From an uncultured Glaciecola sp. (GTDB lineage: Bacteria; Pseudomonadota; Gammaproteobacteria; Enterobacterales; Alteromonadaceae): DNA of 64,000 nt. Below are positions 46,673 to 57,096 of this stretch, one piece after another. Numbering within the stretch: position 1 is the stretch's first letter; the number at the start of each line of letters is the position of its first letter. The notes under the pieces were generated by a model that saw only the letters and a list, made by a program, of their open reading frames with translations, had not been told where the DNA came from and did not search any database. Both the position numbers and the translations under genes were made by a program. The stretch covers positions 1-64,000 of the forward strand of contig CAJQOP010000003.1 of NCBI GenBank assembly GCA_905479945.1, given 5' to 3'.

Positions 46673-47665
46673 ATGGAACTGATTGATAAATGTATCGTTG
46701 CAGATGTGCAAGATGTGCAACGCTTATTGGCGACCAATAAAAATTCTGCTGGATTGGTTTCAGTGAAAAATTTTACTCAAGCACAAGACTTAACATGGTC
46801 GTCTGGAAAATTCGACTTATATGAATATAAGGAAGAAGCATATGCTGGCATTAAAGATTTTTCAATTGCCGAGGCCTTCACTACTAAAACTAGATTATCC
46901 AATTTAATTTCTTTCGAATATATGCTTAACGGCGGTTCCGACTTAGAACTTGCGGGAAGGACCTTCATCAATAATGATATGCCAAGGCTTTATGTTACCT
47001 CTCACGGTAAATCGAGTGAGCAAACTCGCTTTCATAAGGCCGGGGAGAAATACAAAGGAGTAGGTATTTGGATTACGCCGAAAAAACTTGATGAACTATT
47101 TTCTATACATTCTATCGACTTCCCACATTCAATTGCTGAGGTATTGAAAGCCACAAACAACCGAGTGTTAGCCCTTCCACTTACCGGTAATATGCGCCAC
47201 ATTGTTGACCAAATACTTAAACATCCATTTTCTGAAAAGCTTAGTTTTCAATTCGTAGAATCGAAACTTACCGAGCTGCTTTGTTACACAATAAAGTGTA
47301 TGCAATCGCCAGAAAATGCTTATAACAATGATAATCAGCTCTCCAACGCAAAAAATATTGCAATGAAGCGCCTGCTATCAAAGCTTGAAGGTGATTTGGA
47401 AAAAATTCCCAGTGTCGACGAGCTATCTGAAGAATTTGGCATGAGTAAGGCGCAACTTTCAAATACTTTTAAGTCTAGCTATGGCATGACAATTGGCGAA
47501 TACATCACACAAAAGCGCATGCAACGTTCTCAAGCCTTAATTAAAGAAGGTAAACTCTCAATCCTACAAGTAGCTATAGAAGTAGGGTATTTGAATCAAT
47601 CTAGCTTTGGTCGAGCTTTTAAGAAATTCTTTGGTTATTCTCCGCTAAAAGATAAGGCGCTTTAG
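46673..47665 (+). CDS. AraC-family transcriptional regulator
   Basis: A 330-residue protein. The C-terminal 100 residues contain two helix-turn-helix units (VDELSEEFGMSKAQLSNTFK and a second ending LNQSSFGRAFKKFFGYSP). The N-terminal part is a ligand/dimer domain of the PchR-like type (HKAGEKYKGVGIWI). It is divergent from the TonB-receptor operon and is the natural regulator of it. The inducer is unknown. Confidence 0.88.
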   Translation: MELIDKCIVADVQDVQRLLATNKNSAGLVSVKNFTQAQDLTWSSGKFDLYEYKEEAYAGIKDFSIAEAFTTKTRLSNLISFEYMLNGGSDLELAGRTFINNDMPRLYVTSHGKSSEQTRFHKAGEKYKGVGIWITPKKLDELFSIHSIDFPHSIAEVLKATNNRVLALPLTGNMRHIVDQILKHPFSEKLSFQFVESKLTELLCYTIKCMQSPENAYNNDNQLSNAKNIAMKRLLSKLEGDLEKIPSVDELSEEFGMSKAQLSNTFKSSYGMTIGEYITQKRMQRSQALIKEGKLSILQVAIEVGYLNQSSFGRAFKKFFGYSPLKDKAL

Positions 47666-47825
47666 TGTTGCACTTCACTCTGCGAACACTGCACACGATG
47701 CGAATGACAGTATTCCGCCCATAGATGTGTATGACATTGATACTAGTAGCAAAACAAGCTCTGTTGCATACAGCAAAATGATGTTTTATTCTCCCTATAA
47801 TTAACATGAAAATAAGGAAAAAAGC

Positions 47826-48200
47826 ATGGTATTGGGCTTACTTTCAATCAGCTTAAAAGTTGCTGACATTGCAATTTCAAAAGCATTTTATGAAAAACTG
47901 GGCTTTAATCAAATGGGCGGGCATGTGGATCAAAAGTGGGTCATTATGAAAGACGCAAACGATCAGGTCATTGGCTTATTCGAAGGAATGTTGAAAAAGA
48001 ATATGCTTACGTTTAACCCTGGATGGGATGCCAACGCGCAAAACATTGATGATTATATAGACGTAAGGTACTTGCAAAAAATGCTTACTGACAAAGGTAT
48101 TGACTGTGGTCAGATGATTGGCGAAAACAACAAGGGCCCCGCTAATTTTATGCTGACTGACCCTGATGGCAATCCTATTTTGATTGACCAGCATAGGTAG
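47826..48200 (+). CDS. VOC-superfamily (glyoxalase-fold) protein
   Basis: A 124-residue single-module protein behind AAGGAAA. It has the characteristic opening SLKVADIAISKAFYEKLGF and the C-terminal LTDPDGNPILIDQH strand with Asp and His/Glu-type metal positions. The family includes glyoxalases, resistance proteins and isomerases, and this cannot be narrowed. Monocistronic. Confidence 0.82.
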   Translation: MVLGLLSISLKVADIAISKAFYEKLGFNQMGGHVDQKWVIMKDANDQVIGLFEGMLKKNMLTFNPGWDANAQNIDDYIDVRYLQKMLTDKGIDCGQMIGENNKGPANFMLTDPDGNPILIDQHR

Positions 48201-48230
48201 TTAACATTGTATTATGTTACATCATTAAAA

Positions 48231-48380
48231 AAGCCCGTAGACTATAAAATCTGCGAGCTTTAAAGCGTCCACATTGCAAGCTTATGCAATTACATCATGC
48301 CGACCATATGCAGTTTATCTGTATGTTTTTATTGAAGTAGTTACATGGGAAAACAAGTGAGACCTCACTTTATACCCCCC
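48231..48380. repeat. Intergenic repeat element B with hairpin and groL-like tail
   Basis: The hairpin AAGCCCGTAGA/TCTGCGAGCTT (48231-48260) has its T-run on the minus strand. At 48290-48307 the minus strand matches the last 18 bases of groL, including its stop, at 17 of 18 positions. A GTGAG/CTCAC hairpin followed by TTTATACCCC lies at about 48357-48380. It is related to elements at 41178, 50137 and 34751. Confidence 0.6.
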
Positions 48381-48447
48381 ACCAGCTCAAGACTAAAGCT
48401 TAGGTTGAATTTTTGCTCAAAATCAACACATCAGTAGTTATTTTTAC

Positions 48448-48888
48448 TTAAACATAATTCACTAAGGCAAGCTTTATAGCAATTATCATTAATACAATTC
48501 CTGCTATTTTATCAATTTTTTGTTTATGTTTATTGAAGCAAGGCAATATACTCGGGTGTGATAACAGCAGAGTAACGCCGCTATACCAAATAAAATGTGC
48601 CAATATAATGATCAATCCATAGCTTGCTTGCATTATCAACGGAGTATCTATCGACACGACTTGAGTAAAAATACTTAAGAAAAAGATAGATGTTTTTGGG
48701 TTTAAGATATTGCAAGTAAAGCCTGTACGTAACGCGATAAAAGGCGACATTTGAGTCCTTGGACTACTTTGGTCTTTATCTGAAATATCGCGAGTTGTTA
48801 GTAGCTGTAAAGAAAGATAAATAAGATAAGCGGTATAAATATTGGTATTTTTCAGGCCTTGATTATTACATGTTTTTGAGGATGCTCG
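48448..48888 (-). pseudogene. LysE/RhtB-family exporter, N-terminus lost
   Basis: The open frame extends upstream of the ATG at 48750 to about 48888 and reads AYLIYLSLQLL before GFTCNILNPKTSIFFLSIF, the landmark of LysE/RhtB exporters. About 145 of the usual 205 or so residues remain, and the first two helices and the start are absent. There is no plausible start before 48750. It is probably a relic of an amino-acid exporter. Confidence 0.7.
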
Positions 48889-48979
48889 TTAACTTGACAT
48901 TACCGTCACAGGGGGTAGCAATCGGCTTGTATATAGTAAAATTACATTAACCTTTTACAAAAGTATAAAAGTATAAAAG

Positions 48980-50023
48980 TTAGTCTTCCTCAGTAAGCAC
49001 ATAATAAATACCTCTACCAATTCCTTTGCTTTGAATTAAATGGAGAGTTACCAGTTTCTCAAAATCTAATTTCCGAGCTGCCAGGCTACGTTGCGATATT
49101 TCACCATATTCACGTTGGGTAATACTGCCATACTCGGTAATGTATTCCAGAACTTGGCGATGATGTGGTTCAATTCTGGGCTTTCTTAATGGCTTTGCCT
49201 CCATCAGTTTAATGACGCGACGTAATTCGTCCAAAATCCCTTCAGCAAAATATTCTAACCAATTCGAAAAATCAATATTATCCTGAAGTTCATAATAATC
49301 TCCCTCTAAACCCACCGCTTTAAAGTAGCGAGTAATATTACGATTGTAATAATCTTCAAAGCTGAATATTTCAAATAAATCTAGTCCAGATTGTCCAAGT
49401 ACCGCAGTTGTAATTAGCCTCGTTGTGCGACCATTACCATCCATAAATGGATGAATAATTACATGCTGTCGATGAAAAACGCCAGCTAGAATAATGGGGT
49501 CAATCGCACCGATGTTTGTGTTAATGAAATTTAGAAGTTCGTCTAATAGCTTTCTAACATCTTTAGCATCAGGTGGAATAAAGACTATTTCATCAATTTT
49601 ACGTGGATTACGAATAATCACCGGATCCTTGCGAATAGCGCCACAATGGCTAGGATTATCCATCAACCCATCAGTCACATCGTTTTGTACTCGTTCAATA
49701 GATTTCGTCTTTAGCTTAAAACTTCCATCGCGCACCGACTGATAGAGAGTTTGCAAGGTGTTGTTATAGTTCAACACTTCTCTCTCGGTGTCTCTAATAT
49801 GGTTTTTTTTAGTCTTTAATAGTCTCTTAACATCAGTTAGTGGGAGCGGGTTACCTTCAATACTTGTAGACGCATAAGAAGATAGTGCCCTGGCACTTAA
49901 CTCAAGCTTTGCAATTGCAGTAGGCGCAAGTGATTTAGATTTTATTTCACCAGTGGATTCGCCTATTTCACGTATCAACGATAATAAACGATTACTAATT
50001 GTATATTTTGGGGTCCATTTCAT
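48980..50023 (-). CDS. Fic-domain protein (AMPylator-type), class II
   Basis: A 347-residue protein. The Fic motif is intact (HPFMDGNGRTTR, about 193-204). An N-terminal inhibitory helix carries STSIEGN, matching the (S/T)xxxE(G/N) class II motif. A C-terminal winged helix (QREYGEISQRSLAARKLDF) could bind DNA. Fic enzymes transfer AMP or other phosphate groups to proteins. The start codon lies in an array of 11-base direct repeats. No separate antitoxin gene is seen. Confidence 0.9.
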   Translation of the reverse strand: MKWTPKYTISNRLLSLIREIGESTGEIKSKSLAPTAIAKLELSARALSSYASTSIEGNPLPLTDVKRLLKTKKNHIRDTEREVLNYNNTLQTLYQSVRDGSFKLKTKSIERVQNDVTDGLMDNPSHCGAIRKDPVIIRNPRKIDEIVFIPPDAKDVRKLLDELLNFINTNIGAIDPIILAGVFHRQHVIIHPFMDGNGRTTRLITTAVLGQSGLDLFEIFSFEDYYNRNITRYFKAVGLEGDYYELQDNIDFSNWLEYFAEGILDELRRVIKLMEAKPLRKPRIEPHHRQVLEYITEYGSITQREYGEISQRSLAARKLDFEKLVTLHLIQSKGIGRGIYYVLTEED

Positions 50024-50099
50024 AGCCTTAAAGTAGCCTAAAATTAGCCTTAAAGCAAGTAGGTGTTAGCCATAAAATAGCCTTAATATAGCCTTAAAT
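50023..50099. repeat. 11-bp tandem repeat array at the fic start
   Basis: TAGCCTTAAAG-like units begin at 50023, 50034, 50045, 50067, 50078 and 50089, an exact 11-base period with one unit (50056) decayed. On the coding strand each unit reads approximately TTTAAGGCTA, including an AAGG like a ribosome-binding sequence, and the last overlaps the fic ATG. Confidence 0.8.
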
Positions 50100-50130
50100 G
50101 AATAGCAGTATAGGGTGTTTTCACTTGATC

Positions 50131-50297
50131 GAAAAAGCCCGTAGATCATTAAATCTGCGGGCCCTAGAACTACTATATTGCAACCATGTGCAATGCTATG
50201 CAACAGCTACATCATGCCGCCCACTCATAACTCAAACAACTGATATTTAATCAAAAAATAAATAACACAAAGTGGGATACCCCACATTATACCCCGG
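50131..50297. repeat. Intergenic repeat element C with hairpin and groL-like tail
   Basis: GCCCGTAGA (50137-50145) pairs with TCTGCGGGC (50154-50162), with the T-run on the minus strand. TACATCATGCCGCCCA (50208-50223) is identical to the complement of the groL 3' end. GTGGG-ATAC-CCCAC forms a hairpin at about 50272-50285, followed by ATTATACCCC. It shares this order of parts with the copy at 48231. Confidence 0.6.
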
Positions 50298-50838
50298 CCG
50301 TTCAAGGGACATAGTTAAGCTGTTGAAAAAAAATAAAAAATATTTTTTTTGTTAAAATCAAACAACGTGGTTCACTACTAAACCAACACAAAATCTAATA
50401 TTGTTACGACTCATTATCTGCATAGCCACCAGCCCGTGTGAAAACTATTATAAATTTGAGTAATTGGTTAAAACCAACGAAAAAAGGCTCTTTAGATTAA
50501 ATTCTGAATTATATTTGATGTAAAGCTACCTATTAATTTACGAAGCGTTGCATAAAAGTTTTCCTTCGGGAGTTTTTACACAGCCTGAGCCAATTGTGGA
50601 CATTAAGCCTTTGCAAATTTAATGGCGATCTCTCTTTTGGGGACCCATCTCTAAAATGCCAAAGACGAACAACAACGCTTAATAATGACACGACTTCCAC
50701 TGCACATAATCATGCTTGAAATAGCAGGAACTGATTATCAGATTCCAGTGAAAGCTAGCAGGAAAGTGTATTAATTAAGGATCAAAATTAACACCGAATC
50801 ATCTTTTCCAAAACTGATCACATCAAGTCCCAACGCCA
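50298..50838. other. AT-rich intergenic region
   Basis: A 541-base region downstream of the leftward three-hydrolase gene and upstream of the fic array region. It contains long A and T runs near 50325-50350. No open frame with a ribosome-binding site was recognised. Confidence 0.35.
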
Positions 50839-53442
50839 TTATTCAATCTTTCCTTCAAGATCATAGTCCTTCACAAAGTTCCAAACCTCCTCGGTCGCAT
50901 TGATATCCATGTTCCCTCTGAAACCTGGCCAGTCATGACCGCCACCCGTTATTTTAAGATGATGGACTTCCACACCTTGATCTCCATTTAAATATTCAAG
51001 TCGCTCTACCGTGCTTCCATCTTCTGCATCAATATCAGGGATATTGGACGTGACGGGAGTTATTTCTGTGTTGTTATGGTTTGTCCAGAAGTCAAGCAAG
51101 CCCACTATACTTGAGTAAGCAACTATATCATCTTCAGTACCATGTATTTGAAGAATGGGCATAGGGTTTGACGGTGAACAATCGTTGATAGCATGTTGAT
51201 ACATAGATCCTGTCACTGAAGCGATAGCGGCAATCCTGTCTGAGAGCTTACATGCCAAATGGAAACTGAAAAAGCCGCCCATGGACATTCCAGTGGAGTA
51301 AATTCGGTTCGAGTCGATGTTGAAGTCTTTCTCCACCTCATCTAGCAGAGCTTGAATAAAATCCACATCAGCATTGTTGTCGGCGGTCAGTGTCCATCTG
51401 TTGGAAAGTCCATTTGGGTGAACGGCTATGAAGTTGTAGCTCTCTGCCTGCTCATTGAACTTAGTGTAGCCATAATTGAACTCCATATTGCTTGTCAGTC
51501 CGTGAAATGACAACAGCAACGGCTGTGAGGTATTCCTCGTATAGTTTTCAGGTACGTAAATGATATATTCCCGAGTAGTCCCATTGACTTCTATCTGCTT
51601 CATGATTTTACCCCTTTGAATGACGGGGGTTGATGGTTCAAAGTAGTAGGCGTATTTATCTAATATAGACTTAGCAACTTCTTTCAAATCGATGTTATGA
51701 CCCGCACTATAGTCGTAGGCATCGAGATTAATTCCATAAATATGGCTTAACCAGATAAATTCAGCTAAATCCAGCAATAAGCCATTTCCATGACCGTGAC
51801 CTTTTTGATCTGAAAAGATAGACGTATCGGCGTTGCTACCTATAAGTTCTGTAATATTCGGTAATTGTCCTGCTTCAAACATATTTCTCAGTTCGATTGC
51901 AGCAAAAGCGTAAGGTAAATTGATTATTTCTGTATTAGGGTACAGTGATCTAAGTGCATCAATATCAACTTGGATTTTACTATCAATGCCGTCAATAATC
52001 GTATTCTCATAAGTGGCTGCATCGCTATAGTCAGCGGGGAAGTCTAACCAAGGTGTGCCTATTACAATTTTAGTGTTTGGTTTTTTAGACAACGCATAAT
52101 CTATCCAAAGTGTATAACCTTCCATGGTTGGACTAGCAGTCATACCAAATAATTCAACTTCTCCGGTATCAAGGATAGCTTGAACTGCATTTCTATGGCC
52201 TTCGTCCTCCCAAAGCGCAATTGGTGTTCCTGTTTCACCTGGCGAAGATTCTACGTGTTGACTGTGAGCATCAACTCCTAATCGTGTCATATGAGTAGGG
52301 ATTTGTCTGGCGATAGGTGCAAAAAAACTGTGCCCCATAAATAGAGTATTGTATCGAGTAACAGGCGTGGCGACTTCCTCATTGATTATGGCAGCGAACT
52401 CTGGAAAATAATGCATGATTTCAGCGTCATTTATCCAGCTACCATTTTCATTCTGAAAGTCCCCCCACATATCAACATAACGGGTTATTTTGTCGCTAAT
52501 ACCTAACTCTTCATAGCGGGCAAGAACTGGATCTACATACACTGGATTATGACCGTCGTCGTCATCAAAATCAGGACCGTAGACTAGATAAGTAATGGGG
52601 CTATCAATAGTAATCTCGTCCACAGGACTCCACGTACTAACATTTTGCCACGCGCCTCGAGGCAAAGCGTTATACATATAAATCCCCTTGATAGAAGGAT
52701 GATTACTGTGAGCTAATTGCCAGCTAATGATAGAGCCGCGAGAGCGCCCGCCAACAACGATATGGTCTGGGTCTAAATTGTATGTATCCGCATTCGCTCT
52801 TACCCATTCAAACATCACTTGCGCATCAGCTATACCTATGGCGGTGTCATCAGCGCCGCCGATTGTTGGTATTGACTCCCAGCTAACAGTTGCATAGCCT
52901 TCATTGGCGATAGCATGTAACTCTTTTTCGCTCATGCCATCAGCAGAACCACCATTGCCATGAGCAAACAGATAAATAGGCATCGGCTTAGATTGGTCAT
53001 ACGCTAAGTGAATATTTAACCATTGGCGTTCTGAATCGTCCGTACCATAAGGAATGTGAACATGATCCCACCGCCCACTATTTGTCTGAGAGGTTATTTC
53101 AACCTCAACGCTCGCGGACTTACTTCCGCCTGAGCCAGAACACGAAAGTATATAAGTTTTATTGCCTATTTCGGGTTCTGATATTGTTTTGTTGCCAGAA
53201 CTTGCTTTATCTCCGCTCCAACTTCCAGACGCAGAGCATGTATCTGCATTAATGGTAGACCAAGTTAAATTGAACTCTGTGTTCACTTCAACACTTTCGG
53301 AGGATGCTGACAATGTAACAGTTGGAGTGGGGGGAGTCGGAGGAGGTGCAGAGTCACTATCACTGCTGCTGCCACCACCACATGCTGATAATCCTTTGAG
53401 AAACAACAAACTACAAATCAACAAAAAACGATTATTACGCAT
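50839..53442 (-). CDS. Large lipoprotein with three hydrolase-like domains
   Basis: An 867-residue protein with a lipobox (GLSAC, residue 21). The order is: an Ig-like beta-sandwich (about 38-117); an alpha/beta hydrolase with FAHGNGG and the GRSRGS nucleophile elbow (about 232); an SGNH-like domain with LFMGHSFFAP (about 371) and DQKGHGHGNG (about 545); and a C-terminal LpqC/PHB-depolymerase-type esterase with GMSMGG (about 722), GTEDD and GGGHDWPG (about 836). It probably degrades an ester polymer or esterified polysaccharide at the surface. The SGNH assignment is the least certain. Monocistronic. Confidence 0.8.
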   Translation of the reverse strand: MRNNRFLLICSLLFLKGLSACGGGSSSDSDSAPPPTPPTPTVTLSASSESVEVNTEFNLTWSTINADTCSASGSWSGDKASSGNKTISEPEIGNKTYILSCSGSGGSKSASVEVEITSQTNSGRWDHVHIPYGTDDSERQWLNIHLAYDQSKPMPIYLFAHGNGGSADGMSEKELHAIANEGYATVSWESIPTIGGADDTAIGIADAQVMFEWVRANADTYNLDPDHIVVGGRSRGSIISWQLAHSNHPSIKGIYMYNALPRGAWQNVSTWSPVDEITIDSPITYLVYGPDFDDDDGHNPVYVDPVLARYEELGISDKITRYVDMWGDFQNENGSWINDAEIMHYFPEFAAIINEEVATPVTRYNTLFMGHSFFAPIARQIPTHMTRLGVDAHSQHVESSPGETGTPIALWEDEGHRNAVQAILDTGEVELFGMTASPTMEGYTLWIDYALSKKPNTKIVIGTPWLDFPADYSDAATYENTIIDGIDSKIQVDIDALRSLYPNTEIINLPYAFAAIELRNMFEAGQLPNITELIGSNADTSIFSDQKGHGHGNGLLLDLAEFIWLSHIYGINLDAYDYSAGHNIDLKEVAKSILDKYAYYFEPSTPVIQRGKIMKQIEVNGTTREYIIYVPENYTRNTSQPLLLSFHGLTSNMEFNYGYTKFNEQAESYNFIAVHPNGLSNRWTLTADNNADVDFIQALLDEVEKDFNIDSNRIYSTGMSMGGFFSFHLACKLSDRIAAIASVTGSMYQHAINDCSPSNPMPILQIHGTEDDIVAYSSIVGLLDFWTNHNNTEITPVTSNIPDIDAEDGSTVERLEYLNGDQGVEVHHLKITGGGHDWPGFRGNMDINATEEVWNFVKDYDLEGKIE

Positions 53443-53940
53443 ACTAACCCCCCTTTAAAACTACAGATTGAATCAATTGTAGCTCACACTATCAAAAAGT
53501 CGCTTTAGGTTAAAGGTTATTTACAATACTTTACTCAATCTATCTCTATCGTTTGATCAGTAGCATTTTAGTTTGACACCAGTATTTTCTATAAAGATTT
53601 TCATTCTGTTTTGTCTTTAAAATCAGCAGGTAACACTTTTAATAGTTTCTGTTTTATTTCAACTACATTTTTTATCATGGAAAATTTGGTACGGTTAGAT
53701 ACAGGATAAATGTGGACATCAAGGGCCATTGTCGGGCAGATGAAAGTGGGATTAAGTACTGTGTTTATGTTTTACGCGCAACATATGCAGTCAAACTAAG
53801 TTATTTATGGTCATAACGAAATTGGCCTAAATGTCTACTCGTATAATAGAAGGCATTAAGCTTGGCAGGAAGGTAGCTTTTACTTGCTCACAATTAAAAC
53901 ATAAGAAAGGTATTAACAAATATTGATAAGCAGCTAATAA
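53443..53940. other. Intergenic region, nothing recognised
   Basis: This 498-base region lies between the three-hydrolase gene and the groL terminator. Short open frames lack ribosome-binding sites. It contains the promoter of the leftward hydrolase gene. Confidence 0.35.
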
Positions 53941-53970
53941 AAAAGCCTGAATATTACTATTCAGGCTTTT
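53941..53970 (-). terminator. Rho-independent terminator of groES-groEL
   Basis: AAAAGCCTGAAT and ATTCAGGCTTTT form a perfect 12-base stem around a six-base loop, 41 bases past the groL stop. T-runs on both strands make it bidirectional. Confidence 0.9.
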
Positions 53971-54010
53971 CTTTAAATGGTTAAAGCTTTAGTTATAGAT
54001 TAAAAATCTA

Positions 54011-55660
<1,650 letters not shown>

Positions 55661-55757
55661 CTAAATTTGTTACTAACAGGCTTCGTTTATTGCTACTTGA
55701 GCGAAAACAAAGCCAAAAATAAACGTCAACTATACAAATAATTTTGCAAAAGTTGTT

Positions 55758-56048
55758 TTATTCAACAACCGCCAAGATGTCGCTTTCGCTAAGGATAAGC
55801 ACTTCTTCGCCGTCTAACTTTTCAGTTTTTACGCCATAGCCGTCACTGAAGATGACCATGTCACCAACTTTTACGTCTAAAGCTTTAACGTCGCCGTTTT
55901 CTAAAACGCGGCCGTTACCTACAGCAATCACTTTGCCGCGTGTTGATTTTTCAGCTGCAGAACCAGTTAAAACAATACCACCGGCTGACTTAGTTTCTTG
56001 CTCATCGCGTTTAATGATTACGCGGTCGTGTAAAGGACGAATTGCCAT
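55758..56048 (-). CDS. groS: Co-chaperonin GroES
   Basis: A 96-residue protein. ATG 56048 behind AGGAG gives the standard start [14 protein letters not shown]; the open frame to 56072 includes the leader. The mobile loop [14 protein letters not shown] and the roof segment are typical. It caps GroEL. The promoter upstream is of the sigma32 type. Confidence 0.98.
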   Translation of the reverse strand: MAIRPLHDRVIIKRDEQETKSAGGIVLTGSAAEKSTRGKVIAVGNGRVLENGDVKALDVKVGDMVIFSDGYGVKTEKLDGEEVLILSESDILAVVE

Positions 56049-56159
56049 TTTCAAATCTCCTGAAAATTCCAATGTATGGTTGGTTTAGGTTAAAACAATT
56101 GCACAAAACAGCTGCTATATTTAGCAAAAACTCTGCAGTTAATCGTTAGGTTGCGTGTA

Positions 56160-56187
56160 AAATGGGGTTGCCCCCACATAACACAAG
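56160..56187 (-). promoter_or_regulatory. Sigma32-type heat-shock promoter of groES-groEL
   Basis: On the minus strand, CTTGTGT (56187-56181) is followed after 13 bases by CCCCATTT (56167-56160). The -10 matches the sigma32 consensus CCCCATnT fully and the -35 (CTTGAAA) partly. It lies about 110 bases before groS. Confidence 0.75.
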
Positions 56188-56206
56188 GGCTTTTTATAAA
56201 AAAATT

Positions 56207-56821
56207 CTATTTTGACCGATTTTTTTCTTTGTCTTCATCAAATGGAGCTTTCTCAGGAGAAAGAGAGGGATCGTGTGAACGCTCCGATGAATCCTCGCTT
56301 ACCTCTTTAATATGAGTAATAACACTCGCAGGTTTTTCAGCATCAGTTTTATCTACATACTCGGCATCAAAGACCGAACCATCATCTTCAGGCTGCTTAA
56401 ATTCAGATGAAGCCGAACCATTGAAACCTTGCTGATGAAATGTAAATCCTCCCTGCATTTTACCCGACTTCATAAATGATTTTACAATCGAGGCTGCAAT
56501 TGGTCCTCTGGTAAAAGGTAATGTAAATAACAAACCAGCAATGTCAGTAATAAACCCAGGCGTTACTAATAATACACCGGCGACCAAAAGCAAAAGTCCC
56601 TCACTCAATTCTTTACTCGGCATTTCGCCCTGGGCCATTTTCAGTTGTACGTCACGTAGCGTATTCGCTCCTTCTCTGCGCACGAAGTAAGCGCCCAAGA
56701 ATGCAGTTACCAAAACCACCACAAAAGTGTTCCAACCACCGATGTTGTCGCTGACGTTAATTAACAACATGATTTCAAGAATAGGCAGTACTGCAAAAAG
56801 TATAAATAAGCGACCGAACAT
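56207..56821 (-). CDS. fxsA: FxsA-family membrane protein
   Basis: A 204-residue protein. Two or three hydrophobic helices fill the first 110 residues (LFILFAVLPILEIMLLI, TFVVVLVTAFLGAYFVRREG, LLLVAGVLLVTPGFITDIAG), the FxsA signature. A soluble acidic tail follows. E. coli FxsA suppresses F-exclusion of phage T7. The gene sits immediately upstream of groES, as in many gammaproteobacteria, but the heat-shock promoter lies between them. Confidence 0.9.
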   Translation of the reverse strand: MFGRLFILFAVLPILEIMLLINVSDNIGGWNTFVVVLVTAFLGAYFVRREGANTLRDVQLKMAQGEMPSKELSEGLLLLVAGVLLVTPGFITDIAGLLFTLPFTRGPIAASIVKSFMKSGKMQGGFTFHQQGFNGSASSEFKQPEDDGSVFDAEYVDKTDAEKPASVITHIKEVSEDSSERSHDPSLSPEKAPFDEDKEKNRSK

Positions 56822-57096
56822 GCCGTCTCCTGATAACTTAAGTTTCTGTTAATAATATATAGGTATTATAATCCCCTACGACACACAGATCTTGGGGCAA
56901 AACGAAATAAATCAATATTGTTAAAACTCCTCAACTTGAACCGCACAAGATAATAAGGTTTGCACTGTCTCTTGTTTGAAACGATAAAAATAATTAAACG
57001 TATACGAAAGAAGACAAGGTTACAGCGGGTCTTGTTGCATACAACTAGCATATAGATACATACTGCACTCAATTGGATAAGAGGTTTTAAGGTTAT

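Noticed and set aside
50023-50099. Short repeat array considered as a CRISPR
   Set aside because: Units are 11 bases and tandem without spacers, and no cas genes are present.
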